Shown here: positions 1 through 5,304 of the stretch, in pieces
How the letters are laid out: every line of letters starts with the position of its first letter
Position numbering within the stretch: position 1 is the first letter of the stretch
Origin: an uncultured Ruminococcus sp.
GTDB taxonomy: Bacteria; Bacillota; Clostridia; Oscillospirales; Ruminococcaceae
Direction of reading: 5' to 3'
DNA: 7,317 bases
NCBI GenBank assembly: GCA_947176685.1
Contig: CAMWRL010000091.1
Location: 1 to 7,317, forward strand
The notes under the pieces: model-generated
Told to the model about the DNA's origin: nothing
The model's database searches: none
Seen by the model: the letters and a program-made list of their open reading frames with translations, nothing else
Translations under genes and position numbers: made by a program

Positions 1-13
1 ATACAATATATAC

Positions 14-42
14 ATTATACACTTTGACTGCTGAGCTGTCAA
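14..42 (-). promoter_or_regulatory. Leftward SigA-type promoter for a gene beyond the left edge
   Basis: On the minus strand TTGACA (42 to 37) and TATAAT (19 to 14) are separated by exactly 17 bp, a full consensus match. Transcription would start near position 7 and run left out of the window. The -35 element and spacer coincide with an imperfect 19-bp dyad (24-42, TTGAC..GTCAA arms with a GCT-G-AGC core). This is a motif match only; no downstream gene is visible. Confidence 0.6.
24..42. repeat. Imperfect 19-bp dyad over the leftward promoter
   Basis: The sequence reads TTGAC-T-GCT-G-AGC-T-GTCAA. Every position pairs symmetrically except the two T/T positions and the central base. It covers the -35 hexamer and most of the spacer of the leftward promoter, which is where a repressor site could lie. 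Part of the symmetry is the -35 hexamer itself, so the dyad may be fortuitous. Confidence 0.35.
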
Positions 43-136
43 TAATAAGAAAATACAAATTTTGACTTGCTTTTTGCACACAATCTGGTAATATACTACA
101 AATATTTAATTAAAAGATAAAATTTTATAAAATTCC

Positions 137-165
137 TTGACAAATCATTACGACTATGATATAAT
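137..165 (+). promoter_or_regulatory. Consensus promoter of the tRNA-Trp gene
   Basis: TTGACA (137-142) and TATAAT (160-165) are separated by 17 bp, a full match to the SigA consensus. Predicted transcription starts near 172, giving a leader of about 34 nt before the mature tRNA. The DNA just upstream (about 108-133) is almost pure A/T tracts, as in UP elements of strong stable-RNA promoters. Confidence 0.85.
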
Positions 166-205
166 AATATACGTTGTAAGGGTCACGACGTTAAATAACT
201 AAAAT

Positions 206-281
206 AGGGGTATAGCTCAGTTGGTAGAGCAGTGGTCTCCAAAACCACGTGCCGAGGGTTCAAGTCCTTCTGCCCCTGCCA
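206..281 (+). tRNA. tRNA-Trp (anticodon CCA), 3' CCA encoded
   Basis: The cloverleaf folds completely. The acceptor stem pairs 206-212 with 271-277 in seven pairs, one of them T-G. The D stem is GCTC/GAGC (215-218 with 227-230) and the anticodon stem is GTGGT/ACCAC (232-236 with 244-248). The loop CTCCAAA carries anticodon CCA at 239-241, which reads UGG. The T stem is GAGGG/CCTTC (254-258 with 266-270) around TTCAAGT. The discriminator base is G278, followed by encoded CCA at 279-281. The gene stands alone between its own promoter and terminator. Confidence 0.97.
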
Positions 282-310
282 TAATGGTGAACCGAAATAT
301 ATTACACCAC

Positions 311-339
311 AAAAAAGTCCGAGTATTCGGACTTTTTTT
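311..339 (+). terminator. Intrinsic terminator of the tRNA-Trp gene
   Basis: The stem AGTCCGA/TCGGACT (316-322 with 327-333) encloses a four-base GTAT loop. An A-run precedes the stem, and T333, the last base of the stem, opens a seven-T run (333-339). It begins about 30 bp after the tRNA 3' end. Confidence 0.9.
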
Positions 340-360
340 GCGTTTATCAAAAGATTGTGT

Positions 361-398
361 ATAAACAAAAACCTCGGCAGAATATTCCACCGAGGTTT
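361..398 (-). terminator. Terminator of the dockerin-lysozyme gene
   Basis: A perfect 9-bp inverted repeat, AAACCTCGG (369-377) and CCGAGGTTT (390-398), encloses a 12-base loop. Read leftward, the hairpin runs into TTTTTGTTTAT, so it terminates minus-strand transcription. It lies about 60 bp past the stop codon of the lysozyme gene. Confidence 0.82.
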
Positions 399-457
399 CT
401 GTTTGTCCCATATTCAAGGAAATTACCCTTATACTCTCTTATTGTGCAGATTGAGAG

Positions 458-2323
458 TTATTTATTTTGAATAAGAAGTTTTCTCATTTCAACCATATCG
501 AATACATCAAGTCTGCCGTCCTCACATAGGTCAGCTGCTTTCCAGTTTGCAAGTTCTGTATTTGACATACCTAAAAGCCATTTTTGAAGAAGAACCGCAT
601 CGGATACATTAAGTTTATCATCATTATTGACATCGCCTTCAATTTTACTATCTTCGATTTCAAAGTAAATGTCATCACTGAAAGTATAAAAACCGTTCTT
701 TTGTACAGAAGCAATATTAGCGAAGTATTTTCCGGGCGGTAGCTTTATAGTAAATTCATTTCCTTCGTAAGGTTCTTTATAAACATAAGATGAATCATCT
801 TCAAAGTTGTTTATACGAACGCCATAGAAATCTGTATTTGTACATTTATTCCATTTCAATATAACAGAAGACCCATTTGTATGAACATCTAATGCAGGTT
901 TTGATGGACTTTCTTTCACATAAAATTTAATAGCTTCATTATGTGAAGCACTCCATCCTCCGTTTGAGTTAAATGCAGCTACATAAACTTCATATGTTCC
1001 GACTTCGGTATTTGAAATTGTATATGAAGTTACATTATCAATATTTTTGCTATATGTATGTTCTCCATCTTTCCATATATCAATCCAATAACCTGTAGCA
1101 TCATCTATTTTATTCCAGTTGATTTCCACATTAGATTTTGGCGTATAATATTTGCTGTTTGTTGTTGGTACTGGTGCTTCTATATCTCGAACATAAAAAT
1201 TGTAACAATTGCTGCAAGCAGCAGTCCAACCGCCATTTTCACTATATGCTGTTACAAATATCCCATATTTTCCTTTGCTACATTTATAAGTATATGATGA
1301 GGTATTAGCATTATTAAGACTTTGAGATAAAATATGCTCACCATCTCTCCATATATCAATCCAATATCCAGTAGCTCCATCAACCAAATTCCATTTTATA
1401 TCTACTTCTGCATCAGGAACATAATACTTTGCTTTTGTATATACAGTAGGAGCATTTAATTCTTTCACTTGGAAATTATAGCATTCACTACATGCCGATT
1501 CCCAGTTTCCATCATCTTTGAAAGCTGTGACGAAAATGCCATATTCACCTTTAACAGCACTTTTTAGTGTATAAGACTTTACATTACCAATATTAGAGGA
1601 GATAATATGTTCTCCATCTCTGTATATATCAATCCAATATCCAGTTGCATTTGAAATTGTATTCCAGGTGATTTCTATATTTGTTCCTGGAGTATAACTT
1701 TTACTTGATGTTTTTACGGTTGGAGGGTTTAACGGTTTTGGAGAACCAAAAAATACCTCTGCCTCTTTTTTTCTTCTGTTACGCAAACCTTTTTCATCTT
1801 TAGTTCCGGCATTTATACACCAAACATAGTATTGTTCTCTTGCTTCTGATTCAGTTAATTTTCCCTGCAAATAATATTTAAGCGGGCAGCTATTAACATT
1901 TCCATGATTATATGTAGCACTCAAAAGAGCGTCAAATTGGTTCTGAGTCATTGATAAACCCTTGCAGTTTGATTTGAGTGTATTGACATAACCTGACAAT
2001 CTACTGCTGAATAAACTTCTTGCTTCACTTTCACTTATTGAATGACCACCGGGCTGATGCCAGTATGTTCCGTTTGAAGTATGTGTATATGGACATTTGT
2101 TTCCATAGCCTATTGTCCACTGTGCCACATCCCAGAAGCAGTTCAAATCGCAGCCCTCTAAACTTTTAATCAGCGAATAAGTGCTGTCAACAGGCTGTAA
2201 ATTGCTCACATCGGTGGCTGCATCTGCTTGTAACGGCACGGATATTTTCACGGGTAAGGTTGTACAAACTGAAAATATCATTATTATCACCGTAACAAAG
2301 CTGAATAAATATTTGCTTTTCAT
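458..2323 (-). CDS. Secreted modular GH24 lysozyme with Fn3/Ig-like repeats and a type I dockerin
   Basis: This 621-residue protein would cleave peptidoglycan glycan strands outside the cell. Residues 1-35 form a signal peptide (KSK, hydrophobic core, ADA|A cleavage). Residues 44-195 are a T4/P22-type GH24 lysozyme: E56, D65 and T70 occupy the catalytic E-D-T positions (D to T is one residue shorter than in T4 lysozyme), followed by TIGYGN, MTQNQFDALLSATYNHG (125-141) and a C-terminal NRRKKEAEVFF. Three repeats of about 91 residues follow (198-288, 289-380, 381-471), each with ATGYWIDI(Y/W)(R/K)DGEH, then a divergent fourth (472-558). Residues 562-620 are a dockerin with two calcium loops: D564/N566/D568/N572/D575 and D598/C600/D602/D606/D609. 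The start ATG has AAGGAGT eight bases upstream. The dockerin implies docking to a cohesin on a scaffoldin or the cell surface, which is inference. A phage endolysin is unlikely given the signal peptide and dockerin. Confidence 0.92.
   Translation of the reverse strand: MKSKYLFSFVTVIIMIFSVCTTLPVKISVPLQADAATDVSNLQPVDSTYSLIKSLEGCDLNCFWDVAQWTIGYGNKCPYTHTSNGTYWHQPGGHSISESEARSLFSSRLSGYVNTLKSNCKGLSMTQNQFDALLSATYNHGNVNSCPLKYYLQGKLTESEAREQYYVWCINAGTKDEKGLRNRRKKEAEVFFGSPKPLNPPTVKTSSKSYTPGTNIEITWNTISNATGYWIDIYRDGEHIISSNIGNVKSYTLKSAVKGEYGIFVTAFKDDGNWESACSECYNFQVKELNAPTVYTKAKYYVPDAEVDIKWNLVDGATGYWIDIWRDGEHILSQSLNNANTSSYTYKCSKGKYGIFVTAYSENGGWTAACSNCYNFYVRDIEAPVPTTNSKYYTPKSNVEINWNKIDDATGYWIDIWKDGEHTYSKNIDNVTSYTISNTEVGTYEVYVAAFNSNGGWSASHNEAIKFYVKESPSKPALDVHTNGSSVILKWNKCTNTDFYGVRINNFEDDSSYVYKEPYEGNEFTIKLPPGKYFANIASVQKNGFYTFSDDIYFEIEDSKIEGDVNNDDKLNVSDAVLLQKWLLGMSNTELANWKAADLCEDGRLDVFDMVEMRKLLIQNK
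1063..1648 (-). repeat. Three DNA-level copies of the GYWIDI repeat core
   Basis: Nearly identical stretches of about 38 bp lie at 1063-1100, 1336-1375 and 1611-1648, about 275 bp apart. Each encodes the ATGYWIDI...DGEH core of one beta-sandwich repeat of the lysozyme. Conservation at the nucleotide level, with divergence between the cores, suggests tandem module duplication by recombination and fairly recent amplification or gene conversion. Read leftward, copies 1 and 2 also share a CxxC pair that copy 3 lacks. Confidence 0.85.
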
Positions 2324-2352
2324 AATATCAACTCCTTAAAAAATTACACAAT

Positions 2353-2378
2353 TTGTTGGCTTGGTACAACATATTATG
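2353..2378. promoter_or_regulatory. Candidate operator in the lysozyme leader (TGTTG-N8-CAACA)
   Basis: TGTTG (2354-2358) and CAACA (2367-2371) form an inverted repeat with an 8-bp spacer. The half-sites equal those of the 14-bp palindrome at 2449-2462. From 2367 the 12-mer CAACATATTATG is also identical to 2473-2484, which ends at the XRE gene's start codon. This places the site about 14-32 nt downstream of the predicted lysozyme transcription start, a position where bound repressor would block transcription. Function is inferred. Confidence 0.4.
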
Positions 2379-2391
2379 TATTAATAATTTT

Positions 2392-2420
2392 ATTATACCA
2401 TATTTATTGTATTTTGTCAA
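2392..2420 (-). promoter_or_regulatory. Consensus promoter of the dockerin-lysozyme gene
   Basis: On the minus strand TTGACA (2420 to 2415) and TATAAT (2397 to 2392) are 17 bp apart, with TGG directly before the -10 (extended -10). Transcription would begin near 2385 and leave a leader of about 60 nt before the ATG at 2323. It is a full consensus, so control of this gene would have to come mainly from repression. Confidence 0.85.
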
Positions 2421-2437
2421 TGGTAAATACATAATTG

Positions 2438-2446
2438 TGGTATAAT
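2438..2446 (+). promoter_or_regulatory. Extended -10 promoter of the XRE regulator gene
   Basis: TGGTATAAT is a full extended -10 element. The best -35-like hexamer, TTGTCA at 2414-2419, is 21 bp away, which is too far, so the promoter probably relies on the extended -10 and may be weaker than its divergent neighbour. That hexamer overlaps the -35 of the lysozyme promoter, so the two polymerases may compete. Predicted start is near 2453, inside the 14-bp palindrome. Confidence 0.65.
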
Positions 2447-2448
2447 TC

Positions 2449-2462
2449 TGTTGAATTCAACA
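2449..2462. promoter_or_regulatory. 14-bp perfect palindrome, likely operator of the XRE regulator
   Basis: TGTTGAATTCAACA is perfectly self-complementary. It starts two bases after the -10 hexamer of the XRE gene and covers the predicted transcription start, the usual place for an autorepressor site. It ends four bases before the Shine-Dalgarno. Binding by the 120-residue XRE protein is inference. Confidence 0.55.
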
Positions 2463-2481
2463 AACAGGAGGGCAACATATT

Positions 2482-2844
2482 ATGCAACATTACCAACGTA
2501 TTCGTGATTTGAGGGAAGATGCAGACCTGACACAGGAGGCACTCTGCAAACTGCTGTATATGCACAAGACAACGTACACAAACTACGAGCAGGGCAAGCA
2601 CTCTGTACCTCTGGACTTTGCTGTTACACTTGCTGAATTTTATAGTGTCAGTTTGGATTACATTGCAGGACTTTCAAATTTTCCGCAGGGGGATGCAAAT
2701 CCTGACTTACAGCAGGACGAAATTAATCTTGTCAATAAGTTTAAATTGCTTACTGAAAGAAAAAAAGGCAGACTGGAGCAGTTTCTTGAAACATTGCTTG
2801 AACAGCAGGATGAGGAAGTCCGTCAATGCAAAGAAGCAGGATAA
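2482..2844 (+). CDS. XRE/Cro-family helix-turn-helix transcriptional regulator
   Basis: This 120-residue DNA-binding protein has the five-helix XRE fold at about residues 4-64. LTQEALCKLL (16-25) is the first HTH helix, HKTTYTNYEQGKH (28-40) the turn and recognition helix with the conserved YEQGK, and FAVTLAEFYSVSLDYIAG the closing helices typical of phage-repressor-like proteins. Residues 77-117 are charged and predicted helical (EINLVNKFKLL, RLEQFLETLLEQQ), probably a dimerisation segment. The start ATG at 2482 has AGGAGG at 2466-2471. The gene diverges from the lysozyme gene, and dyads near both promoters make autorepression plus lysozyme control plausible. No signal, protease or ligand domain is visible, so the inducing cue is unknown. 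A generic orphan regulator is the alternative. Confidence 0.9.
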   Translation: MQHYQRIRDLREDADLTQEALCKLLYMHKTTYTNYEQGKHSVPLDFAVTLAEFYSVSLDYIAGLSNFPQGDANPDLQQDEINLVNKFKLLTERKKGRLEQFLETLLEQQDEEVRQCKEAG

Positions 2845-2979
2845 CAGTCAGTCATAAAAAATAGTATATAGTGTGGATTTGTTATAACAGGAGTACATCG
2901 CAATAAAAAATTCTGTCCTTTATTGTTGCAAAAAAAAGTATGGGAATTATTGAAGTACCTGAAATAATATACAGACTTT
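2845..2979. other. Gene-free A/T-rich stretch after the XRE gene
   Basis: No convincing gene or promoter is visible. It includes an AGGAG at 2889-2893 without a usable start codon behind it, a weak CAATAAA/TTTATTG inverted repeat (2901-2907 with 2919-2925, no T-run), and a 13-codon ATG frame at 2940-2981 lacking a ribosome binding site. It is probably the 3' untranslated region of the XRE transcript, running into the hairpin at 2980-3035. Confidence 0.5.
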
Positions 2980-3035
2980 AAGAGCCGTTTTTATTGGTTT
3001 CCACAAATCGGGAAATCAATAAAAACGGCTCTTTT
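2980..3035 (+). terminator. Long-stem intrinsic terminator upstream of the cardiolipin synthase gene
   Basis: Arms 2980-3002 and 3011-3033 pair over 23 bp with a single G-T, around an 8-base loop. The outer part is AAGAGCCG/CGGCTCTT. The rightward transcript ends in CTTTT; no T-run follows leftward, so it acts on the plus strand. It would end the XRE transcript 135 bp past its stop codon and insulate the next gene. The stem is longer than the 7-12 bp of the other terminators here. Confidence 0.8.
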
Positions 3036-3096
3036 GGCTTTCCGGAATCAAATCAGGGAGATTGATTTCAATAAATTTCTGAATTGTCAGGTATTA

Positions 3097-3125
3097 TTGA
3101 CATATCTGAGGAAATATGCTATAAT
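3097..3125 (+). promoter_or_regulatory. Consensus promoter of the cardiolipin synthase gene
   Basis: TTGACA (3097-3102) and TATAAT (3120-3125) are 17 bp apart with TGC directly before the -10. Predicted start is near 3132, giving a leader of only about 20 nt before the ATG at 3153. A TTG codon at 3084, in frame with the gene, lies upstream of this promoter and so cannot be the start on this transcript. Confidence 0.85.
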
Positions 3126-3139
3126 CAGCTTGTCATAAA

Positions 3140-3145
3140 AGGAGG
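3140..3145 (+). promoter_or_regulatory. Ribosome binding site fixing the synthase start at 3153
   Basis: AGGAGG is a full Shine-Dalgarno sequence seven bases before ATG 3153. The upstream TTG at 3084 has no comparable site and precedes the promoter. Confidence 0.88.
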
Positions 3146-3152
3146 TTTTCAA

Positions 3153-4721
3153 ATGGAAGACAAGGAAAAAATAATACGTCTTATCCCGAAAAAGAAAAAA
3201 GGTTTTTTAAAACTCATATTCAGCCGTTTACTGATAATCGGAGCATTGATAACTTTTCAACTGCTGATGCTACTGGTAATATATGCTTGGTTCAGTCAGT
3301 ACATACCGCATTTTGAGGCGTTGCAGGGGCTTTTTTCAGTGGGAATGGTTGTATATCTTTTCAGATGTGATATGGATTCGTCCAGTAAGCTTACGTGGTT
3401 GTTTGTAATTATGCTGTCACCTGTTCCCGGAACAATTATGTTGTGGTTCACGAGGAAAGATATAGGAAACCTTGCAATGAAAGAACGCCTCAACTACCTC
3501 ATCAGCGAAACCAAAGACAAACTTCCGCAGGACGGCAGAGTAATAAACAGTCCTGATATAACGGTTTCCTGTACTGACGACCTGTGCAGGTATCTTAACA
3601 AAAGCGGTTGTTTTCCTGTATACGCCAACACGGATGTTACTTATTTTACATCAGGTGAGGAAAAGTTTGATGCACTTGTCGAGGAACTCCGTAAAGCTGA
3701 AAAATTCATATTTCTGGAGTACTTCATAATTGACGAGGGCTATATGTGGGGACGTATTCTGGGAATACTGGAAGAAAAAGCAAAACAGGGAGTTGATGTC
3801 CGTGTTATGTATGACGGTATGTGCGAAATCTCTACATTGTCGTTTGACTATCCGGAACGTGTAGGAAAACTCGGTATAAAATGCAAGGACTTTTCACCGA
3901 TAAGACCATTTATTTCCACGCACTACAACTACCGTGACCATAGGAAAATACTTGTCATTGACGGTAAAACAGCATTCAACGGCGGTATAAACCTTGCGGA
4001 CGAATATATAAACCGTATTGAGAGATTCGGACACTGGAAAGACACCGCTGTTATGCTCAAAGGCGAAGCGGTACAGAGTTTTACGTTAATGTTTTTGCAG
4101 ATGTGGAATATGAACGAAAAAAATCCTCAGTGGGACGAGTTCCTGAGAGATACATATAAGAATCCTCAGAGCAGAGGTTATGTTATGCCGTACTCAGACC
4201 AGCCGCTTGACGAATACAAAGTGGGAGAGAGCGTTTATATGGACATTCTCAACCGTGCAACCAGTTATGTACATATAATGACTCCATATCTGATTCTTGA
4301 TGACGCACTGGAAACGGCTCTGAGATTTGCGGCGGAGAGGGGAGTGGACGTTAAAATAATACTGCCGGGTATTCCGGACAAGAAAATGGCATATGCACTT
4401 GCAAAAAGCCATTATAAGTCGCTTGTGAAGTCCGGCGCGAAGATATATGAATATACAGCCGGATTCGTACACGCAAAAGTCTGGACTTGTGACGACTGCA
4501 AAGCCGTAGTCGGTACTATAAATCTTGATTACAGAAGTCTTTATCATCACTTTGAGTGCGCAACCTATATGTATAAAACGGAATGCATTCCGGAAATTGA
4601 GCAGGACTTCAGCGATACTTTGTCAAAATGCCGTGAAGTCACTCCGGAAACCATAAAGAAAGAAAAATTATTCTATAAGTTCTGGGGTTCGCTTCTGAAA
4701 ATAATCGCACCTCTTATGTGA
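3153..4721 (+). CDS. cls: Cardiolipin synthase (phospholipase D superfamily)
   Basis: This 522-residue membrane enzyme should join phosphatidylglycerol units into cardiolipin. A basic N-terminus (KIIRLIPKKKKG) is followed by hydrophobic segments at about 18-47, 57-71 and 80-100, the last containing the P-G-T-I-M-L-W pattern of the Cls N-terminal membrane region. Two PLD catalytic motifs follow. HKD1 is H263-K265-D270 with downstream GGIN, and HKD2 is H440-K442-D447 with GTIN. Both copies are complete, and FLEYFIIDEGYMWG and the C-terminal SLLKIIAPLM also fit the family, as does the length. ATG 3153 was chosen because it lies behind AGGAGG and a consensus promoter. The stop codon comes only two bases before the -35 of the following gene. 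The symbol is by family; which paralogue it represents cannot be told. Confidence 0.94.
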   Translation: MEDKEKIIRLIPKKKKGFLKLIFSRLLIIGALITFQLLMLLVIYAWFSQYIPHFEALQGLFSVGMVVYLFRCDMDSSSKLTWLFVIMLSPVPGTIMLWFTRKDIGNLAMKERLNYLISETKDKLPQDGRVINSPDITVSCTDDLCRYLNKSGCFPVYANTDVTYFTSGEEKFDALVEELRKAEKFIFLEYFIIDEGYMWGRILGILEEKAKQGVDVRVMYDGMCEISTLSFDYPERVGKLGIKCKDFSPIRPFISTHYNYRDHRKILVIDGKTAFNGGINLADEYINRIERFGHWKDTAVMLKGEAVQSFTLMFLQMWNMNEKNPQWDEFLRDTYKNPQSRGYVMPYSDQPLDEYKVGESVYMDILNRATSYVHIMTPYLILDDALETALRFAAERGVDVKIILPGIPDKKMAYALAKSHYKSLVKSGAKIYEYTAGFVHAKVWTCDDCKAVVGTINLDYRSLYHHFECATYMYKTECIPEIEQDFSDTLSKCREVTPETIKKEKLFYKFWGSLLKIIAPLM

Positions 4722-4723
4722 AC

Positions 4724-4752
4724 TTGACAGGATATGTGTTTTATGTTACAAT
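4724..4752 (+). promoter_or_regulatory. Promoter of the dCMP deaminase gene
   Basis: TTGACA (4724-4729) and TACAAT (4747-4752) are 17 bp apart with TGT before the -10. It begins two bases after the synthase stop codon. No terminator hairpin separates the genes, so read-through from the synthase may add to this promoter's output. Confidence 0.8.
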
Positions 4753-4784
4753 TAGGTATCAGTTTACCGGAAGGAGTTTTTTAA

Positions 4785-5267
4785 ATGAAAAGAACAGATT
4801 ACATAAGCTGGGACGAGTACTTTATGGGAGTTGCGATGCTGTCCGCCGAAAGAAGCAAGGATAATTCAACGCAGGTCGGTGCTTGTATCGTCAACAGCGA
4901 CAACAAGATTGTTGCAGTAGGTTACAACGGTATGCCTATGGGGTGCAGTGATGACGAAATGCCTTGGGAACGTCAGGCAGATTCGGCACTTGATACAAAA
5001 TACCCGTTTGTCTGTCACGCTGAACTGAATGCTATTCTAAACCGCAATTCCGCAGACCTCAAAGACTGCACGTTATATGTGACGCTTTTCCCGTGCAACG
5101 AGTGCGCCAAAGCTATAATACAATCCGGAATAAAACGTGTCGTATACTACAGCAATAAGTATGACGGTACTGAAAGTGTTACGGCTTCGCAGTTTCTTTT
5201 CAGGAAGTGCGGAGTAGACGTTGAGCAGTACAGAAAAAGCAGCAAAACAATAACACTTGAAATGTAA
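4785..5267 (+). CDS. Zinc-dependent dCMP deaminase, eukaryote/T-even-like type
   Basis: This 160-residue cytosolic enzyme would convert dCMP to dUMP, the thymidylate synthase substrate. The cytidine-deaminase zinc site is complete: H78-A-E80 (ligand and proton-transfer glutamate) and P103-C104-N-E-C107. Upstream lie SKDxSTQVGACIV (24-36) and GYNGMP (46-51), which bind substrate in this family, and LDTKYPFVCHAELNAI. The close wording with vertebrate DCTD (from memory) points to the allosteric dCMP deaminase group, activated by dCTP and inhibited by dTTP; regulation of this protein is inferred. ATG 4785 has GGAAGGAG at 4769-4776. Full length, with its own promoter, and convergent with the sensor-cyclase gene. 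A broader ComEB-type annotation is possible. Confidence 0.92.
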   Translation: MKRTDYISWDEYFMGVAMLSAERSKDNSTQVGACIVNSDNKIVAVGYNGMPMGCSDDEMPWERQADSALDTKYPFVCHAELNAILNRNSADLKDCTLYVTLFPCNECAKAIIQSGIKRVVYYSNKYDGTESVTASQFLFRKCGVDVEQYRKSSKTITLEM

Positions 5268-5270
5268 AAT

Positions 5271-5304
5271 AATAAAGGACTGTCGGAAAAACAGTCCTTT
5301 TATT
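5271..5304. terminator. Bidirectional terminator between convergent genes
   Basis: AAAGGACTGT (5274-5283) pairs with ACAGTCCTTT (5291-5300) around a 7-base loop, with A-rich DNA before and T-rich DNA after the hairpin in both readings. It ends the dCMP deaminase transcript rightward and the GGDEF transcript leftward. It fills the 35-bp gap between their stop codons. Confidence 0.9.

Noticed and set aside
62..94. Second rightward promoter upstream of the tRNA (TTGACT, TGGTAATAT)
   Set aside because: The spacer is 21 bp, and a perfect promoter lies closer to the gene.
432..458. ACTCTC/GAGAGT inverted repeat just after the lysozyme stop codon
   Set aside because: Only six base pairs around a 15-base loop with no T-run. 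The hairpin at 369-398 is the better terminator.
520..533. Damaged calcium loop in the second dockerin repeat (Cys at position 3)
   Set aside because: DLCEDGRLDVFD with Cys is, to my knowledge, common in Ruminococcus dockerins, so it is not a defect.
1063..1648. Possible CRISPR-like or intergenic repeat
   Set aside because: The spacing of about 275 bp, the coding frame and the repeated protein module explain it as domain repeats.
206..2844. Prophage remnant or integration site suggested by tRNA next to lysozyme and XRE repressor genes
   Set aside because: No integrase, holin or structural gene is present and I see no second copy of the tRNA 3' end. The lysozyme has a signal peptide and dockerin, unlike a phage endolysin.
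3084..3152. N-terminal extension of the cardiolipin synthase from a TTG codon at 3084
   Set aside because: The extension contains the gene's consensus promoter, and ATG 3153 has a full Shine-Dalgarno sequence.
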